DNA of 64,000 bases from Bacteroidales bacterium (GTDB lineage Bacteria > Bacteroidota > Bacteroidia > Bacteroidales > JAADJA01): the NCBI GenBank assembly GCA_020052415.1, contig JAGVPB010000048.1, positions 124,001 through 188,000 of the forward strand. The letters are read 5' to 3'. A program made the position numbers and the translations under genes. Under the pieces are notes generated by a model. It made no database searches, was not told where the DNA came from, and saw only the letters and a list, made by a program, of their open reading frames with translations. Each line of letters opens with the position of its first letter. Within the stretch, counting starts at the first letter, position 1. Below, one piece after another: positions 37,097-47,020 of this stretch.

Positions 37097-38218
37097 ATGG
37101 ACGCAGAAAAAATACAACCCCTCACCGAGGAACAGGAATTCTCCATTAACATGGGTCCGCAGCATCCGTCAACACATGGTGTGCTCAGGCTGATGCTTAA
37201 ACTTCAGGGTGAGATGGTACGTGAAGTCAAGCCGCAATTAGGTTATATTCACAGGGGCATTGAAAAAATGTGCGAAAAACTCACCTATCCTCAAACCATT
37301 CACCTAACCGACAGACTCGATTATTTATCGGCTCACATACTTAATGAATCGGTTTGTCTGGCAGTCGAGAATGCTCTCGAGGTTGAAGTCCCTGACAGGG
37401 TAAAATACGTGAGAACCATTATTGATGAGCTGAACAGGATTGCATCGCATCAGCTTTGGTGGTGTGCATTCGGAATGGATCTCGGCGCATTGACCACATT
37501 TTTTTATGGCCTTCGCGACAGGGAAAAGATTCTTGATATATTTGAAGAAACATGCGGAGCCAGGTTGCTGTTAAGCTACAATGTGCCGGGCGGATTAATG
37601 TTCGATATTCATCCAAACTTCCAGAAAAGAACTAAGGATTTCATAAAATATTTCAGAAAAAAACTGCCCGAGTACGATGCTTTGCTTACAGGGAATCCAA
37701 TTATGCAGGAAAGGACAAAAGGGATTGGTTATTTCTCAAAAGAGGATGCCATCAATTTTGGCCTTAGTGGTCCACCCGGAAGAGCATCCGGATTTTCATG
37801 CGATGTGAGGGTACATCAGCCATACAGTGCATATCCTTTCGCCAAGTTTAAAGAAATTCTTTATACGGAAGGCGATACCTTTCACAGGTATAAAGTAAGG
37901 ATAGATGAGATGTGGGAATCAATGAATATCATCGAGCAACTCATTGATAATATTCCGGAGGGAGATTTTGCCGTTAAAATGAAGCCGGTGATAAAGCTTC
38001 CTGAAGGCGAGTATTACCAGCGTGTTGAAGCTGCCAGAGGGGAGTTTGGGGTTTATATAGTGAGCGACGGAAACAAGAATCCTTACAGGATGAAATTCCG
38101 TTCTCCTAATTTCTGCAACCTGGCGCCTCTGCATAAAATGAGTGTCGGTTACAAAATTGCTGACCTTGTTGCTATCAGTGGTTCGCTCGATTTTGTAGTT
38201 CCGGATATGGACCGTTAA
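37097..38218 (+). CDS. nuoD: NADH-quinone oxidoreductase subunit D
   Basis: 373 residues, the 49-kDa subunit that forms the quinone pocket with NuoB. Visible motifs: NMGPQHPSTHGVLRLML (quinone-site His), GYIHRGIEKMCE, DRLDYLSAHILNES, and the C-terminal end SLDFVVPDMDR. Only 5 bp follow nuoC. Confidence 0.97.
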   Translation: MDAEKIQPLTEEQEFSINMGPQHPSTHGVLRLMLKLQGEMVREVKPQLGYIHRGIEKMCEKLTYPQTIHLTDRLDYLSAHILNESVCLAVENALEVEVPDRVKYVRTIIDELNRIASHQLWWCAFGMDLGALTTFFYGLRDREKILDIFEETCGARLLLSYNVPGGLMFDIHPNFQKRTKDFIKYFRKKLPEYDALLTGNPIMQERTKGIGYFSKEDAINFGLSGPPGRASGFSCDVRVHQPYSAYPFAKFKEILYTEGDTFHRYKVRIDEMWESMNIIEQLIDNIPEGDFAVKMKPVIKLPEGEYYQRVEAARGEFGVYIVSDGNKNPYRMKFRSPNFCNLAPLHKMSVGYKIADLVAISGSLDFVVPDMDR

Positions 38219-38252
38219 AACAATGGGTTAATCAATAGTTGAAAAGAACATT

Positions 38253-39341
38253 ATGAATTTTGATATTTACGATTTTTCATCTTTTACCAAAAGCATTGAC
38301 GAGGGCTTAATGGCAAGCATGTCGCCTTTCTGGGCGATTACCATTGAAATGATTATCATCGGTGTTCTGATCCTCGGCTTTTATGCAGTTGTCGGGCTTT
38401 ATCTTGTTTATGCTGAAAGAAAGATATGTGCTTTTATGCAGTGCCGGGTGGGTCCCAACAGGGTCGGGCCGTATGGTTTTTTCCAGACAATAGCCGACCT
38501 GATCAAATTACTTTTAAAAGAACTGATCCCAATTAAGAATGCCGATAAAATTCTTTTTAATATCGCACCGTTTATAGTTATTATTGCCTCCTTTATGGCC
38601 ATTGCAGCAATTCCTTTTGCAAAAGGTTTACACGCGTTGGACTTTAATATCGGTGTGCTGTATGTGATGGCTGTTTCCTCAATGGGAGTTATTGGAATCC
38701 TTTTAGCAGGTTGGTCAAGCAATAATAAATATTCTCTCATCGGAGCCATGCGAAGCGGGGCTCAGATCGTAAGCTATGAATTATCGGTCGGACTTTCGCT
38801 TATCACTATTGTTATTTTAGCCGGAAGCCTTCAGTTTTCAACTATTGTAGAAGGCCAGCGAAACGGTTGGTTCATTTTTACAGGACATATTCCGGCTATT
38901 ATTGCTTTCCTTGTTTTTTTGGTTGCAAGTACAGCCGAAACCAACCGCGGACCTTTTGACCTGGCTGAAGCCGAATCGGAACTTACAGCCGGTTTCCACA
39001 CAGAATATTCCGGAATTAAGTTTGCCTTCTTTTTCCTTGCTGAATACATGAACATGTTTATTGTTGCTTCTATTGCTGCAACAGTATTCCTTGGCGGCTG
39101 GATGCCTTTCCATATAGGAGGATGGGAAGCGTTCAACGGTATTATGGATTATATTCCACCCTTTATTTGGTATATCGGCAAAACTGCATTTGTGATTTTC
39201 CTGATGATGTGGTTTAAATGGACTTTCCCACGGTTAAGGATTGATCAATTGCTTACACTTGAATGGAAATATCTTCTTCCTATAAATCTTTTCAATATTA
39301 TATTAATGGCATTTATAGTATTAATGGGCTGGCATTTTTAA
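38253..39341 (+). CDS. nuoH: NADH-quinone oxidoreductase subunit H
   Basis: 362 residues, eight or nine membrane spans. It joins the membrane and peripheral arms and lines the quinone channel. Motifs: [53 protein letters not shown], and the C-terminal [15 protein letters not shown]. The charged loops involved in proton coupling are intact. Confidence 0.97.
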   Translation: MNFDIYDFSSFTKSIDEGLMASMSPFWAITIEMIIIGVLILGFYAVVGLYLVYAERKICAFMQCRVGPNRVGPYGFFQTIADLIKLLLKELIPIKNADKILFNIAPFIVIIASFMAIAAIPFAKGLHALDFNIGVLYVMAVSSMGVIGILLAGWSSNNKYSLIGAMRSGAQIVSYELSVGLSLITIVILAGSLQFSTIVEGQRNGWFIFTGHIPAIIAFLVFLVASTAETNRGPFDLAEAESELTAGFHTEYSGIKFAFFFLAEYMNMFIVASIAATVFLGGWMPFHIGGWEAFNGIMDYIPPFIWYIGKTAFVIFLMMWFKWTFPRLRIDQLLTLEWKYLLPINLFNIILMAFIVLMGWHF

Positions 39342-39344
39342 ATC

Positions 39345-39827
39345 ATGAAGAGTATCATCAATTACCTGGCAGAAATTTTCAGAGGCGTCAGCGCCCTGAT
39401 CAAGGGAATGAAGGTAACCGGATATTACTTCATTCATCCCGGTGAAATCGTCACACAGCAATATCCCGAGAACCGGAAAAAACTTGTAATGTTCGAAAGG
39501 TTCAAGGGAGAAGTAGTGATGATCCACAACGAAAATAATGAACATCATTGCACTGCTTGTGGCATCTGTGAAATGAACTGTCCGAACGGAAGCATTGAAA
39601 TAATCAGCAAAACGGTGACGAGTGAGGATGGAAAGAAGAAAAAAGTTTTGGCACATCATATTTATCACCTGGGCATGTGCACTTTCTGTAATCTTTGTGT
39701 AAAAACCTGTCCCTCGAATGCCTTGAAAATGGACCAGACATTTGAGCACGCGGTTTTTGACAGGACCAAACTGACAAAAGTATTAAACAGGCCGGGATCG
39801 GTTTTAATGAAAGGAGTTGATAAATGA
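39345..39827 (+). CDS. nuoI: NADH-quinone oxidoreductase subunit I
   Basis: 160 residues carrying two 4Fe-4S clusters (N6a, N6b): CTACGICEMNCPNG and CTFCNLCVKTCPSNAL, both complete. It passes electrons towards NuoB. Because NuoEFG are missing from the operon, this protein may be the entry point for electrons from a donor such as ferredoxin. Its TGA stop overlaps nuoJ by 4 bp. Confidence 0.97.
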   Translation: MKSIINYLAEIFRGVSALIKGMKVTGYYFIHPGEIVTQQYPENRKKLVMFERFKGEVVMIHNENNEHHCTACGICEMNCPNGSIEIISKTVTSEDGKKKKVLAHHIYHLGMCTFCNLCVKTCPSNALKMDQTFEHAVFDRTKLTKVLNRPGSVLMKGVDK

Positions 39828-40339
39828 CAATCAGCGAAATTATTTTTTATTTGTTCTCAGCGACGATCATTTTTTTCTCGATTCTTACAGTAACGAGCCG
39901 TCGTATTTTAAGGGCAGCGGTTTATCTGCTCTTTGTTCTTGTTTCCACGGCAGGGTTGTATTTCATGCTCAATTACCATTTCCTTGCTGCTGTTCAGCTT
40001 ACTTTGTATGCCGGAGGCATTGTAGTTCTGATCATTTTCTCTATTTTACTTACGAGCCATATCAGCCAGAAATTTGAACCTGTCGGAATAAAAAAACAAA
40101 TCTTTTCGGCTATTGCCATGGCCGCAGGAGCCATTTTGAGTATAATGGTTATTTTAAATTATGGCTTTAATTCACTGATCACGGTGGCTGATAATCCGAC
40201 AATGAACACTATTGGCTACGGGTTGCTTAATTATGGAAAAAATGGTTATGCCCTTCCTTTCGAGGTGATCAGTATTTTGCTTCTCGCTGCTATGTTTGCA
40301 TCAATAGTAATTGCTAAAAAAGATAAAAAAACCAATTAA
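39824..40339 (+). CDS. nuoJ: NADH-quinone oxidoreductase subunit J
   Basis: 171 residues, five membrane spans. Motifs: RRILRAAVYLLFVLVSTAGLYFML and LYAGGIVVLIIFSILLTSH, which hold the pi-bulge helix region of the family. It is translationally coupled to nuoI (ATGA overlap) and abuts nuoK. Confidence 0.95.
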   Translation: MTISEIIFYLFSATIIFFSILTVTSRRILRAAVYLLFVLVSTAGLYFMLNYHFLAAVQLTLYAGGIVVLIIFSILLTSHISQKFEPVGIKKQIFSAIAMAAGAILSIMVILNYGFNSLITVADNPTMNTIGYGLLNYGKNGYALPFEVISILLLAAMFASIVIAKKDKKTN

Positions 40340-40340
40340 A

Positions 40341-40658
40341 ATGACAGCAGTAATTCCATTACATTATTTTCTAATTGTAAGCACACTGATGTTTTTTATC
40401 GGCATCTATGGTTTTCTTACGAGGAAGAACCTGATAACCATTTTGATGTCGGTTGAGTTGATACTGAATTCGGTTAATATAAATTTTGTTGCTTTTAACA
40501 GGTATTTATTTCCCGGCGAATTGCAGGGACATTTCTTTACACTGTTTATCATTGCAGTTGCGGCTGCTGAGGCGGCGGTAGCAATTGCGATCATCATCAG
40601 CGTTTACCGTAGATTTACAAACATCGACGTCGAACGGGTTGATACAATGAAACATTAA
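40341..40658 (+). CDS. nuoK: NADH-quinone oxidoreductase subunit K
   Basis: 105 residues from ATG 40341; an upstream TTG (40311) would overlap nuoJ without reason. Three membrane spans with the conserved Glu residues in MSVELILNSVNINFVAF and AAAEAAVAIAIIISVYRR, which serve in the proton path linking to the antiporter-like subunits. Confidence 0.96.
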   Translation: MTAVIPLHYFLIVSTLMFFIGIYGFLTRKNLITILMSVELILNSVNINFVAFNRYLFPGELQGHFFTLFIIAVAAAEAAVAIAIIISVYRRFTNIDVERVDTMKH

Positions 40659-40703
40659 CGATTGATTTGAAACGAAATTTAACAAAGAAACTAAAGATAA
40701 ATA

Positions 40704-42626
40704 ATGATGGATTTTAGTTTTACAGTCTGGATTCCACTTTTACCACTGATCCTGTTTGTATTTTTAGGGCTGACGAGTGGTTCAATTCGTCCGAAGATAT
40801 CAGGTTATATAGGTACGGCAGGAATGACGATCACAACATTGATGTCGTATTTTGTTGCATACCAGTATTTCTTTAACAGGCCTGCCGGTTCTGAAACTTT
40901 TGAGAAAATTATTGCTTTTAACACCGTTTGGCTGAACCTTACGGAAAAACTGCAAATCAATCTGGGTGTTTTGTTAGACCCGATTTCAGTGATGATGCTT
41001 GTTGTGATTACCACAGTATCTCTCATGGTTCACATTTACAGCATCGGTTACATGAATGGAGAGAAAGGTTATTCCAGGTTTTTCTCCTTCCTTTCTCTTT
41101 TCAGTTTTTCAATGCTTGGGCTGGTTGTAGCCACCAATATTTTCCAGATGTATATCTGCTGGGAACTCGTAGGTGTTTCTTCCTACCTTCTGATCAGTTT
41201 CTATTATGAAAGGCCGACTGCTGTTGCAGCAGGTAAAAAAGCATTTATCGTAACCCGTTTTGCCGACCTGGGATTTCTCATCGGGATATTGCTGCTTTCG
41301 TTCGTGAGCGGCACCTTTGATTTTGTGTCGCTTACCGATCCTCAAGGCGCGTTAATAACCCAGGGCAGCAGCCTTACTTTTATGGGATTGTCTGTAATGA
41401 CGTGGGCTCTGGTACTGATCTTTATGGGAGGAGCTGGGAAGTCGGCCATGTTTCCGCTCCATATCTGGCTTCCGGATGCTATGGAAGGTCCTACGCCGGT
41501 TTCGGCGCTTATCCATGCAGCAACTATGGTTGTTGCCGGTGTTTATCTTGTAGCCAGACTATTTCCCTTATATGTTTTTGCCGCTCCGGATGCGCTGACT
41601 ATTGTTGGTTATGTGGGAGGAATCACATCATTATTTGCCGCTGTAATTGCCTGCACTCAAAACGATATAAAACGTGTCCTTGCCTTTTCAACCATGTCGC
41701 AGATCGGGTATATGATGCTTGCTCTCGGTGTTTCGGGATATGGCGATCACCACGGTCTTGGATTTATGGCCTCAATGTTCCATCTTTTCACACATGCAAT
41801 GTTCAAAGCCTTATTGTTTCTTGCTGCCGGAGCTATCATTCATGCGGTTCATTCCAATTTTATGACCGAAATGGGCGGACTAAGAAAATATTTGCCCATC
41901 ACGCACATCACTTTTCTCATTGCCTGTCTCACCATCGCAGGAATACCGCCATTCTCCGGTTTTTTCAGTAAGGATGAAATCCTGACCGCAGCCTGGGAAC
42001 ATGACAAATTCCTGTTCTTCATTGAGTATGCCGTAGCTGGCTTAACCGCATTCTATATGTTCAGGCTGTATTTCAATGTTTTTTGGGGAAAAGACAGACA
42101 CTATCACCACACCCCCCATGAATCTCCATTGGTTATGACGGGTCCGCTGATGTTTCTTGCAGCAGCTTCGATGTTTACAGGCTTTATACCGTTCAGTTCA
42201 CTTGTAACCTCGGATAGTAAGCCTTTTGAATCGCATATTGAATGGATGATCGCGATTCCTTCTATACTGATTGGTGTTATTGGTATCCTCGTGGCAATGT
42301 GGTTCTATAAAAAAGAAAATGGCATTTCTGAAAAGATGGCCGGCGGACTTAAACACTTATACAAATGGTCTTACAATAAATTCTATATGGATGAGGTGTA
42401 CCTCTTCGTAACAAAGAAGATTATTTTCAACAACATCTCACGTCCGGCTGCATGGTTCGACAGGCACGTTGTGGATGGCACGATGAATGGAATTGCGTCT
42501 GTTACTAACAGAACTTCTTCGGGAATAAAAGGATTCCAGTCGGGACAACTTCAGAAATACGGATTTGTATTTGTTTCAGGGGTCATTATTTTGGTTTTTA
42601 CTTTCATTTACATTTGGTTTAATTAA
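40704..42626 (+). CDS. nuoL: NADH-quinone oxidoreductase subunit L
   Basis: 640 residues, the distal antiporter-like proton-pumping subunit with its lateral helix. Motifs: FQMYICWELVGVSSYLLISFYYERPTA (key Glu), GGAGKSAMFPLHIWLPDAMEGPTPVSALIHAATMV (key Lys), and FFSKDEIL. The C-terminal region from about 520 carries the long amphipathic connection. Confidence 0.97.
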   Translation: MMDFSFTVWIPLLPLILFVFLGLTSGSIRPKISGYIGTAGMTITTLMSYFVAYQYFFNRPAGSETFEKIIAFNTVWLNLTEKLQINLGVLLDPISVMMLVVITTVSLMVHIYSIGYMNGEKGYSRFFSFLSLFSFSMLGLVVATNIFQMYICWELVGVSSYLLISFYYERPTAVAAGKKAFIVTRFADLGFLIGILLLSFVSGTFDFVSLTDPQGALITQGSSLTFMGLSVMTWALVLIFMGGAGKSAMFPLHIWLPDAMEGPTPVSALIHAATMVVAGVYLVARLFPLYVFAAPDALTIVGYVGGITSLFAAVIACTQNDIKRVLAFSTMSQIGYMMLALGVSGYGDHHGLGFMASMFHLFTHAMFKALLFLAAGAIIHAVHSNFMTEMGGLRKYLPITHITFLIACLTIAGIPPFSGFFSKDEILTAAWEHDKFLFFIEYAVAGLTAFYMFRLYFNVFWGKDRHYHHTPHESPLVMTGPLMFLAAASMFTGFIPFSSLVTSDSKPFESHIEWMIAIPSILIGVIGILVAMWFYKKENGISEKMAGGLKHLYKWSYNKFYMDEVYLFVTKKIIFNNISRPAAWFDRHVVDGTMNGIASVTNRTSSGIKGFQSGQLQKYGFVFVSGVIILVFTFIYIWFN

Positions 42627-42632
42627 TAAAAG

Positions 42633-44138
42633 ATGGATTTTTTAACCTGGTTTGTTATCGTACCTTCCCTCACAGTTATAGGGATTGTATTTACAAAGAA
42701 CATGAAGCAGACAAGGCTGGCGGCAGCGTTGGGAATGAGTGTGCAGTTAATTCTTGCCATCTGCCTTGTGTTCATGTACCTTGCCGAAAGACGGGCAGGC
42801 AACACTGCTGAAATGCTTTTCATGCACACCCATTCATGGTTTAGCAGCTTTAATATAACATACAGCATCGGGGTTGACGGTATTTCGGTGGCCATGATCA
42901 TGCTTACGGCTGTCATCGTTTTTACAGGAATATTCGCATCGTGGATGGTTGACTTTTTATCAAGGGAATTTTTTATCTCACTCATACTGCTTTCGACCGG
43001 TGTCTTCGGATTTTTCATCTCTATTGATCTGTTCACCATGTTTCTGTTCTATGAAGTAGCTGTTATACCGATGTATTTATTAATCGGAATCTGGGGCAGT
43101 GGTCCGAAAGAATATTCGGCAATGAAACTAACCATCATGCTGATGGGCGGTTCAGCTTTACTGCTTGTAGGATTACTGGGAATCTATTTCAATTCCAATG
43201 CCGGAGGCGGTGCTCTGACTTTCAATATCCTTGATATTTCAAAAGTAAATATCCCTATTGAAGCTCAAAGGTTTTTCTTTCCCATGACATTTATAGGGTT
43301 TGGTATTCTGGGCGCACTATTCCCGTTCCACACATGGTCACCCGATGGCCACGCCTCTGCTCCTACTGCCGTATCCATGCTCCACGCCGGAGTATTAATG
43401 AAACTTGGAGGCTACGGCGCTTTCAGGGTAGCAATGTTCCTGATGCCCGAAGCAGCGCATGAAATGGCCTGGATTTTTCTCTTGCTTACAGGATTCAGCG
43501 TAGTTTACGGAGCCTTTGGAGCTATTTTCCAGAAAGATTTAAAATACATCAATGCGTATTCTTCTGTGAGCCATTGCGGACTTGTGCTGTTTGCGATCCT
43601 GATGATGAATAAGACGGCGCTTAACGGCGCAGTCATTCAAATGGTATCACATGGACTGATGACAGCCTTATTCTTCGCTCTGATCGGTATGATCTATGGC
43701 AGGACGCATACAAGGATGATCAATGAAATGGGCGGTCTTATGAAGGTTATACCTTTCCTCGGAGTATGTTATGTTATCGCTGGGCTTGCTTCTTTAGGAC
43801 TGCCGGGATTAAGCGGTTTTGTCGCCGAAATGACAATATTTGTCGGAGCCTTCCAGCATGCAGATAGTTTTCACAGAATTCTGACCATTGCTGCCGCCTC
43901 TTCCATTGTAATCACAGCGGTGTATATTTTAAGAGTCGTCGGGATACTTTTATTGGGACCGGTAAAGAATGACCATTTTCTCACATTTACCGATGCAAAA
44001 TGGTATGAAAAGGTTTCGACAGGTGTACTGATTGCAACAATTGCAGGTATTGGACTGGCGCCCTTGTGGCTTTCCGACATGATAAACGATAGCTTGAATC
44101 CGGTGATCATCCAGTTGAGCCAGGTGATTTTGCCGTAA
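42633..44138 (+). CDS. nuoM: NADH-quinone oxidoreductase subunit M
   Basis: 501 residues, the second antiporter-like subunit. Motifs: YSIGVDGISVAMIMLTA, FLFYEVAVIPMYLLIGIWG (key Glu), FGILGALFPFHTWSPDGHASAPTAVSMLHAGVLMKLGGYG and GLPGLSGFVAEM. Six bp follow nuoL. Confidence 0.97.
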   Translation: MDFLTWFVIVPSLTVIGIVFTKNMKQTRLAAALGMSVQLILAICLVFMYLAERRAGNTAEMLFMHTHSWFSSFNITYSIGVDGISVAMIMLTAVIVFTGIFASWMVDFLSREFFISLILLSTGVFGFFISIDLFTMFLFYEVAVIPMYLLIGIWGSGPKEYSAMKLTIMLMGGSALLLVGLLGIYFNSNAGGGALTFNILDISKVNIPIEAQRFFFPMTFIGFGILGALFPFHTWSPDGHASAPTAVSMLHAGVLMKLGGYGAFRVAMFLMPEAAHEMAWIFLLLTGFSVVYGAFGAIFQKDLKYINAYSSVSHCGLVLFAILMMNKTALNGAVIQMVSHGLMTALFFALIGMIYGRTHTRMINEMGGLMKVIPFLGVCYVIAGLASLGLPGLSGFVAEMTIFVGAFQHADSFHRILTIAAASSIVITAVYILRVVGILLLGPVKNDHFLTFTDAKWYEKVSTGVLIATIAGIGLAPLWLSDMINDSLNPVIIQLSQVILP

Positions 44139-44176
44139 ATAGTATTAATGTTTGACCAAGTTAAAACGATCATAAT

Positions 44177-45592
44177 ATGAATTTGGATAGTTTTCTTCTG
44201 TTGAGGCACGAGATCATTCTGACGCTCGTAACTCTCATTATCCTGATCGCCGAATTGGCTGACTGGAATAAAAACAGGGTAATTGGCATTACGCTGGTCC
44301 TGTTTTTTATAACAACGATCATTGGATTTTTACCGGTACAGGAAGGATCCTTGTTCGGAGATATGTACAGGACAGGTCCGCTGATTGCGCTGATGAAGAA
44401 TATCCTGAATATCGGGGTTATGATTCTGTTTCTGCAAACAGCCGGATGGCTGAAAAAACCTGAATACTTTGGAAAAGTGAGTGAGTTTTATATGCTGATC
44501 CTTTCCACGCTGATAGGCATGAACTTTATGATTTCGTCGGGTCATTTCCTCATGTTTTATATCGGGCTTGAACTCGCTACCATTCCTATTGCATCTCTCG
44601 CTGCTTATGACCGTTATAAAAATATCAGTGCGGAAGCCGGTATCAAACTGATACTTTCTTCGGCGCTTTCATCTGGAATTTTACTATATGGTTTATCCAT
44701 GATTTACGGAACAGTTGGTTCATTATACTTCACCGATGTGGCGGTTGCCAACCTTCATACCCCTTTGCAGGTCATGGCTTTCATTTTCTTTTTTGCAGGG
44801 ATGGCTTTTAAGATTTCTCTTGTTCCTTTTCATCTATGGACTGCCGATGTTTATGAAGGTGCCCCGGTAAATGTTGCTTCCTACCTGTCGGTAATTTCGA
44901 AGGGAGCTGCAGCATTTATTTTTACCATCATTTTATACACTGTATTTTTTTCAATTGCTGAAATCTGGAAGGAATTGGTTTATGTGATTGCAGTTGTTAC
45001 CATGACGGTCGGTAACCTGTTTGCGATCCGTCAGAAAAATCTCAAGCGTTTCCTCGCATTTTCATCAATTGCACAGGCCGGATTTATCCTTTTGGGTATC
45101 ATAGACGGGACAGAGCTTGGAATGTCAACAATTATTTATTTTGTCCTGATTTATATCTTTTCGAACCTGGGCGCCTTCGGTGTCATTTCTGCTATTTCTG
45201 TTATGACCGACAAAGAGCACATGGATGATTATAACGGCCTTTACAAAACCAATCCTAAGCTCAGCCTGGTAATGATGCTTTCTTTGTTTTCACTGGCGGG
45301 CATTCCACCTGTCGCGGGATTTTTCGGAAAGTTCTTTCTGTTTACAGCCGCAGCTAACCAGGGTTATTACTGGCTGGTTTTCATTGCCGTTTTAAATGCA
45401 ACGATTTCATTATACTACTATCTGCTGGTTGTTAAAGCGATGTTTATCAATAAAAATGAAAATCCGATTTCCTATTTCAGAAGTGATTTTACAACCCGGG
45501 CTGCCTTGCTGCTTTGTGTGGGCGGTATCTTTTTTATCGGTTTCCTGAGCCCGATCTACGAATTCATCAGGTCGCTGAGCATCGGAATGTAA
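44177..45592 (+). CDS. nuoN: NADH-quinone oxidoreductase subunit N
   Basis: 471 residues, the third antiporter-like subunit, last gene of the operon. Motifs: FYIGLELATIPIASLAAYDR, GMAFKISLVPFHLWTADVYEGAPVNVASYLS, KRFLAFSSIAQAGF, and LFSLAGIPPVAGFFGKFFLF. After it come 76 bp without a gene. Confidence 0.96.
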   Translation: MNLDSFLLLRHEIILTLVTLIILIAELADWNKNRVIGITLVLFFITTIIGFLPVQEGSLFGDMYRTGPLIALMKNILNIGVMILFLQTAGWLKKPEYFGKVSEFYMLILSTLIGMNFMISSGHFLMFYIGLELATIPIASLAAYDRYKNISAEAGIKLILSSALSSGILLYGLSMIYGTVGSLYFTDVAVANLHTPLQVMAFIFFFAGMAFKISLVPFHLWTADVYEGAPVNVASYLSVISKGAAAFIFTIILYTVFFSIAEIWKELVYVIAVVTMTVGNLFAIRQKNLKRFLAFSSIAQAGFILLGIIDGTELGMSTIIYFVLIYIFSNLGAFGVISAISVMTDKEHMDDYNGLYKTNPKLSLVMMLSLFSLAGIPPVAGFFGKFFLFTAAANQGYYWLVFIAVLNATISLYYYLLVVKAMFINKNENPISYFRSDFTTRAALLLCVGGIFFIGFLSPIYEFIRSLSIGM

Positions 45593-45668
45593 TGACAGGG
45601 AACCATTTAGCAGGAATATACTCTGAAGAAATGAAAAACATAAAACACGAAACGAAAAATGAAAAAGT

Positions 45669-46049
45669 ATGAGAAGCAATTACAAATATGATCTGGAAGA
45701 ACGGCTTATTGAATTTTCACTACTGATTATTGATATAGATGAAATGTTGCCTAATACAAGGGCTGGAAATCATATAGCAGGACAACTGATAAGGTCAGGC
45801 ACATCACCGGCATTTAATTATGGTGAAGCTCAGGTTGCAGAATCAAGAAATGATTTTATTCATAAAATGAAAATTTGCCTAAAGGAACTTAAGGAATCTA
45901 ATGTAGCATTACAAATTATCAAAAGAAAGCCTTTGGTAACCGAATTCACAAAAGTTGACAAATGCATTGCTGAATGCAAAGAATTAATTTCAATATTTGT
46001 AAAAAGCATTGAAACCGCCAAAAAAAATAAATCGTCCAAAAACACTTAA
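45669..46049 (+). CDS. Four-helix-bundle (23S rRNA intervening-sequence-type) protein
   Basis: 126 residues. The four-helix-bundle/IVS family (TIGR02436) is recognisable from LEERLIEFSLLIIDI, GNHIAGQLIRSGTSPAFNYGEAQVAESRNDFIHKMKICLKELKES and the Lys-rich end. Such genes were first seen inside 23S rRNA intervening sequences but in Bacteroidota often stand alone in intergenic regions. Function unknown. A-rich imperfect repeats (45625-45667) precede it and a terminator overlaps its stop codon. Confidence 0.88.
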   Translation: MRSNYKYDLEERLIEFSLLIIDIDEMLPNTRAGNHIAGQLIRSGTSPAFNYGEAQVAESRNDFIHKMKICLKELKESNVALQIIKRKPLVTEFTKVDKCIAECKELISIFVKSIETAKKNKSSKNT

Positions 46050-46079
46050 ACATTTTTCATTATTTGTTAAGTGTTTTTC
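46038..46079 (+). terminator. Probable rho-independent terminator
   Basis: A perfect 12-bp stem, AAAAACACTTAA (46038-46049) with TTAAGTGTTTTT (46067-46078), around a 17-nt loop and ending in a T run. The stop codon of the four-helix-bundle gene is part of the left arm. It is AT-rich, and symmetric enough to work on both strands. Confidence 0.7.
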
Positions 46080-46117
46080 ATTTAATTTGATTGGATAAAT
46101 AAAATCAATAGGATATT

Positions 46118-46510
46118 ATGGCATTAAATAAGGGCAAACATATCGTTAAAGAAATTAACAACATCCTTTGTACCGTGGTAGAAAGTGGTCTTACCCTTGA
46201 CAGGATGAAGTTCCTGAAGGAGTTGATGGAATTCAACAAATTCGAAGTGAAGGTAGAGGAAGAAAAAACAGAAGGTTCTGCTGAGGTCTTTTTTACTGTA
46301 GGCGTTACCGACCTGGTTTTTAATCCCATGATTGCCGTTTATGAGCGATCGCTCACAAGGAAGGACGGTCAAAAGGTAAGCCCTGCTTATTGGAACCAGG
46401 CAAAGGAGGAAATTGAAAACATTCCTTATTTTGAATACCGGCCAAAAAATCCTGATGCCATCAACATGGATGATTTTCTTCCGCTTTCGTGGGGGATCAG
46501 GTCGGTGTGA
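46118..46510 (+). CDS. Conserved-looking hypothetical protein
   Basis: 130 residues, no signal peptide. Helical N-terminus (GKHIVKEINNILCTVVESGLTLDRMKFLKELMEFNKFEVKV), then a strand-rich part (EVFFTVGVTDLVFNPMIAVYERSL) and a Pro/Asp-rich tail ending in FLPLSWGIRSV. The codon use looks like its neighbours. No family recognised. A 7-of-8 -7 box (TTAATTTG, 46082-46089) lies 28 bp upstream. Confidence 0.7.
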   Translation: MALNKGKHIVKEINNILCTVVESGLTLDRMKFLKELMEFNKFEVKVEEEKTEGSAEVFFTVGVTDLVFNPMIAVYERSLTRKDGQKVSPAYWNQAKEEIENIPYFEYRPKNPDAINMDDFLPLSWGIRSV

Positions 46511-46529
46511 TTTGGGTTAATTGAGAATA

Positions 46530-46555
46530 TGTCACCTCGCACCAGTCCTACTCAC
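46530..46555. repeat. Direct repeat copy A flanking the VapBC-like module
   Basis: 26 bp, matching 47256-47281 at 23 of 26 positions; both share the core GCACCAGTCCT preceded by TGTCACCT. Copy A is about 80 bp beyond the end of the toxin pseudogene. Confidence 0.7.
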
Positions 46556-46605
46556 GCACATGCCTTTGCTGGAATACTGGTATTAATAATAGTTTCTGCT
46601 GCAGG

Positions 46606-46631
46606 GGCAGCATATGCGATTTAATGCTGCC
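46606..46631. repeat. Hairpin downstream of the toxin pseudogene
   Basis: GGCAGCAT (46606-46613) pairs perfectly with ATGCTGCC (46624-46631) around a 10-nt loop, 2 bp after the toxin stop codon. It may end the minus-strand transcript, but no T tract follows. Confidence 0.5.
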
Positions 46632-46633
46632 GG

Positions 46634-47020
46634 TTATTTCCACTGTTGCTTTACCATATATTTTTTGAGTCCTCTGTCCCGTGTGATAAGTATTAAATTC
46701 TCGGCAATTGCCTGGGAAATAATCAACCTGTCAAAAGGATCAGTATGAAGGTTGGGTAAATTTGATAAGACTAAGAGATGAACGTAATTTATTGGAACAA
46801 TTTCTATTTGGTTTCTGTCTGCGTAATTAAATAACTCTTAGAGGGAAATATCTAAAATCAATTTACCAATTTGTTTTTTGATAGTGATTTCCCATAAACT
46901 AGCTACGCTCAAAAAACAAGGTTGATGAATATCCTTGATTTTGTCTCTAACAGATGCTGGTAATTGATTATCCCCTGAAACAAACCATAGAAAAGCATGG
47001 GTATCTAATAGGAAAGCCAT
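46634..47020 (-). pseudogene. VapC-like PIN-domain toxin with an in-frame nonsense codon
   Basis: The frame from ATG 47020 encodes a complete 127-residue PIN protein if the single TAA at 46838-46840 (codon 61) is ignored. Before it: LLDTHAFLWF (Asp6) and SLWEITIKK (Glu44). After it, in the same frame: HTDPFDRLIISQ (Asp94/Asp97) and LITRDRGLKKY (Asp115), ending at 46634. All acidic active-site residues of PIN ribonucleases are kept, so only the nonsense codon (CAA to TAA would explain it) breaks the gene. It overlaps the antitoxin gene at TAATG. It may be a recent inactivation or a sequencing error. Confidence 0.85.

Noticed and set aside
41402..41971. 189-residue ORF in another frame of nuoL
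   Set aside because: Overlaps conserved nuoL entirely, Cys-rich composition, no family.
46838..47020. Separate 60-residue protein
   Set aside because: It is the first half of the PIN toxin; the rest continues in frame after TAA.
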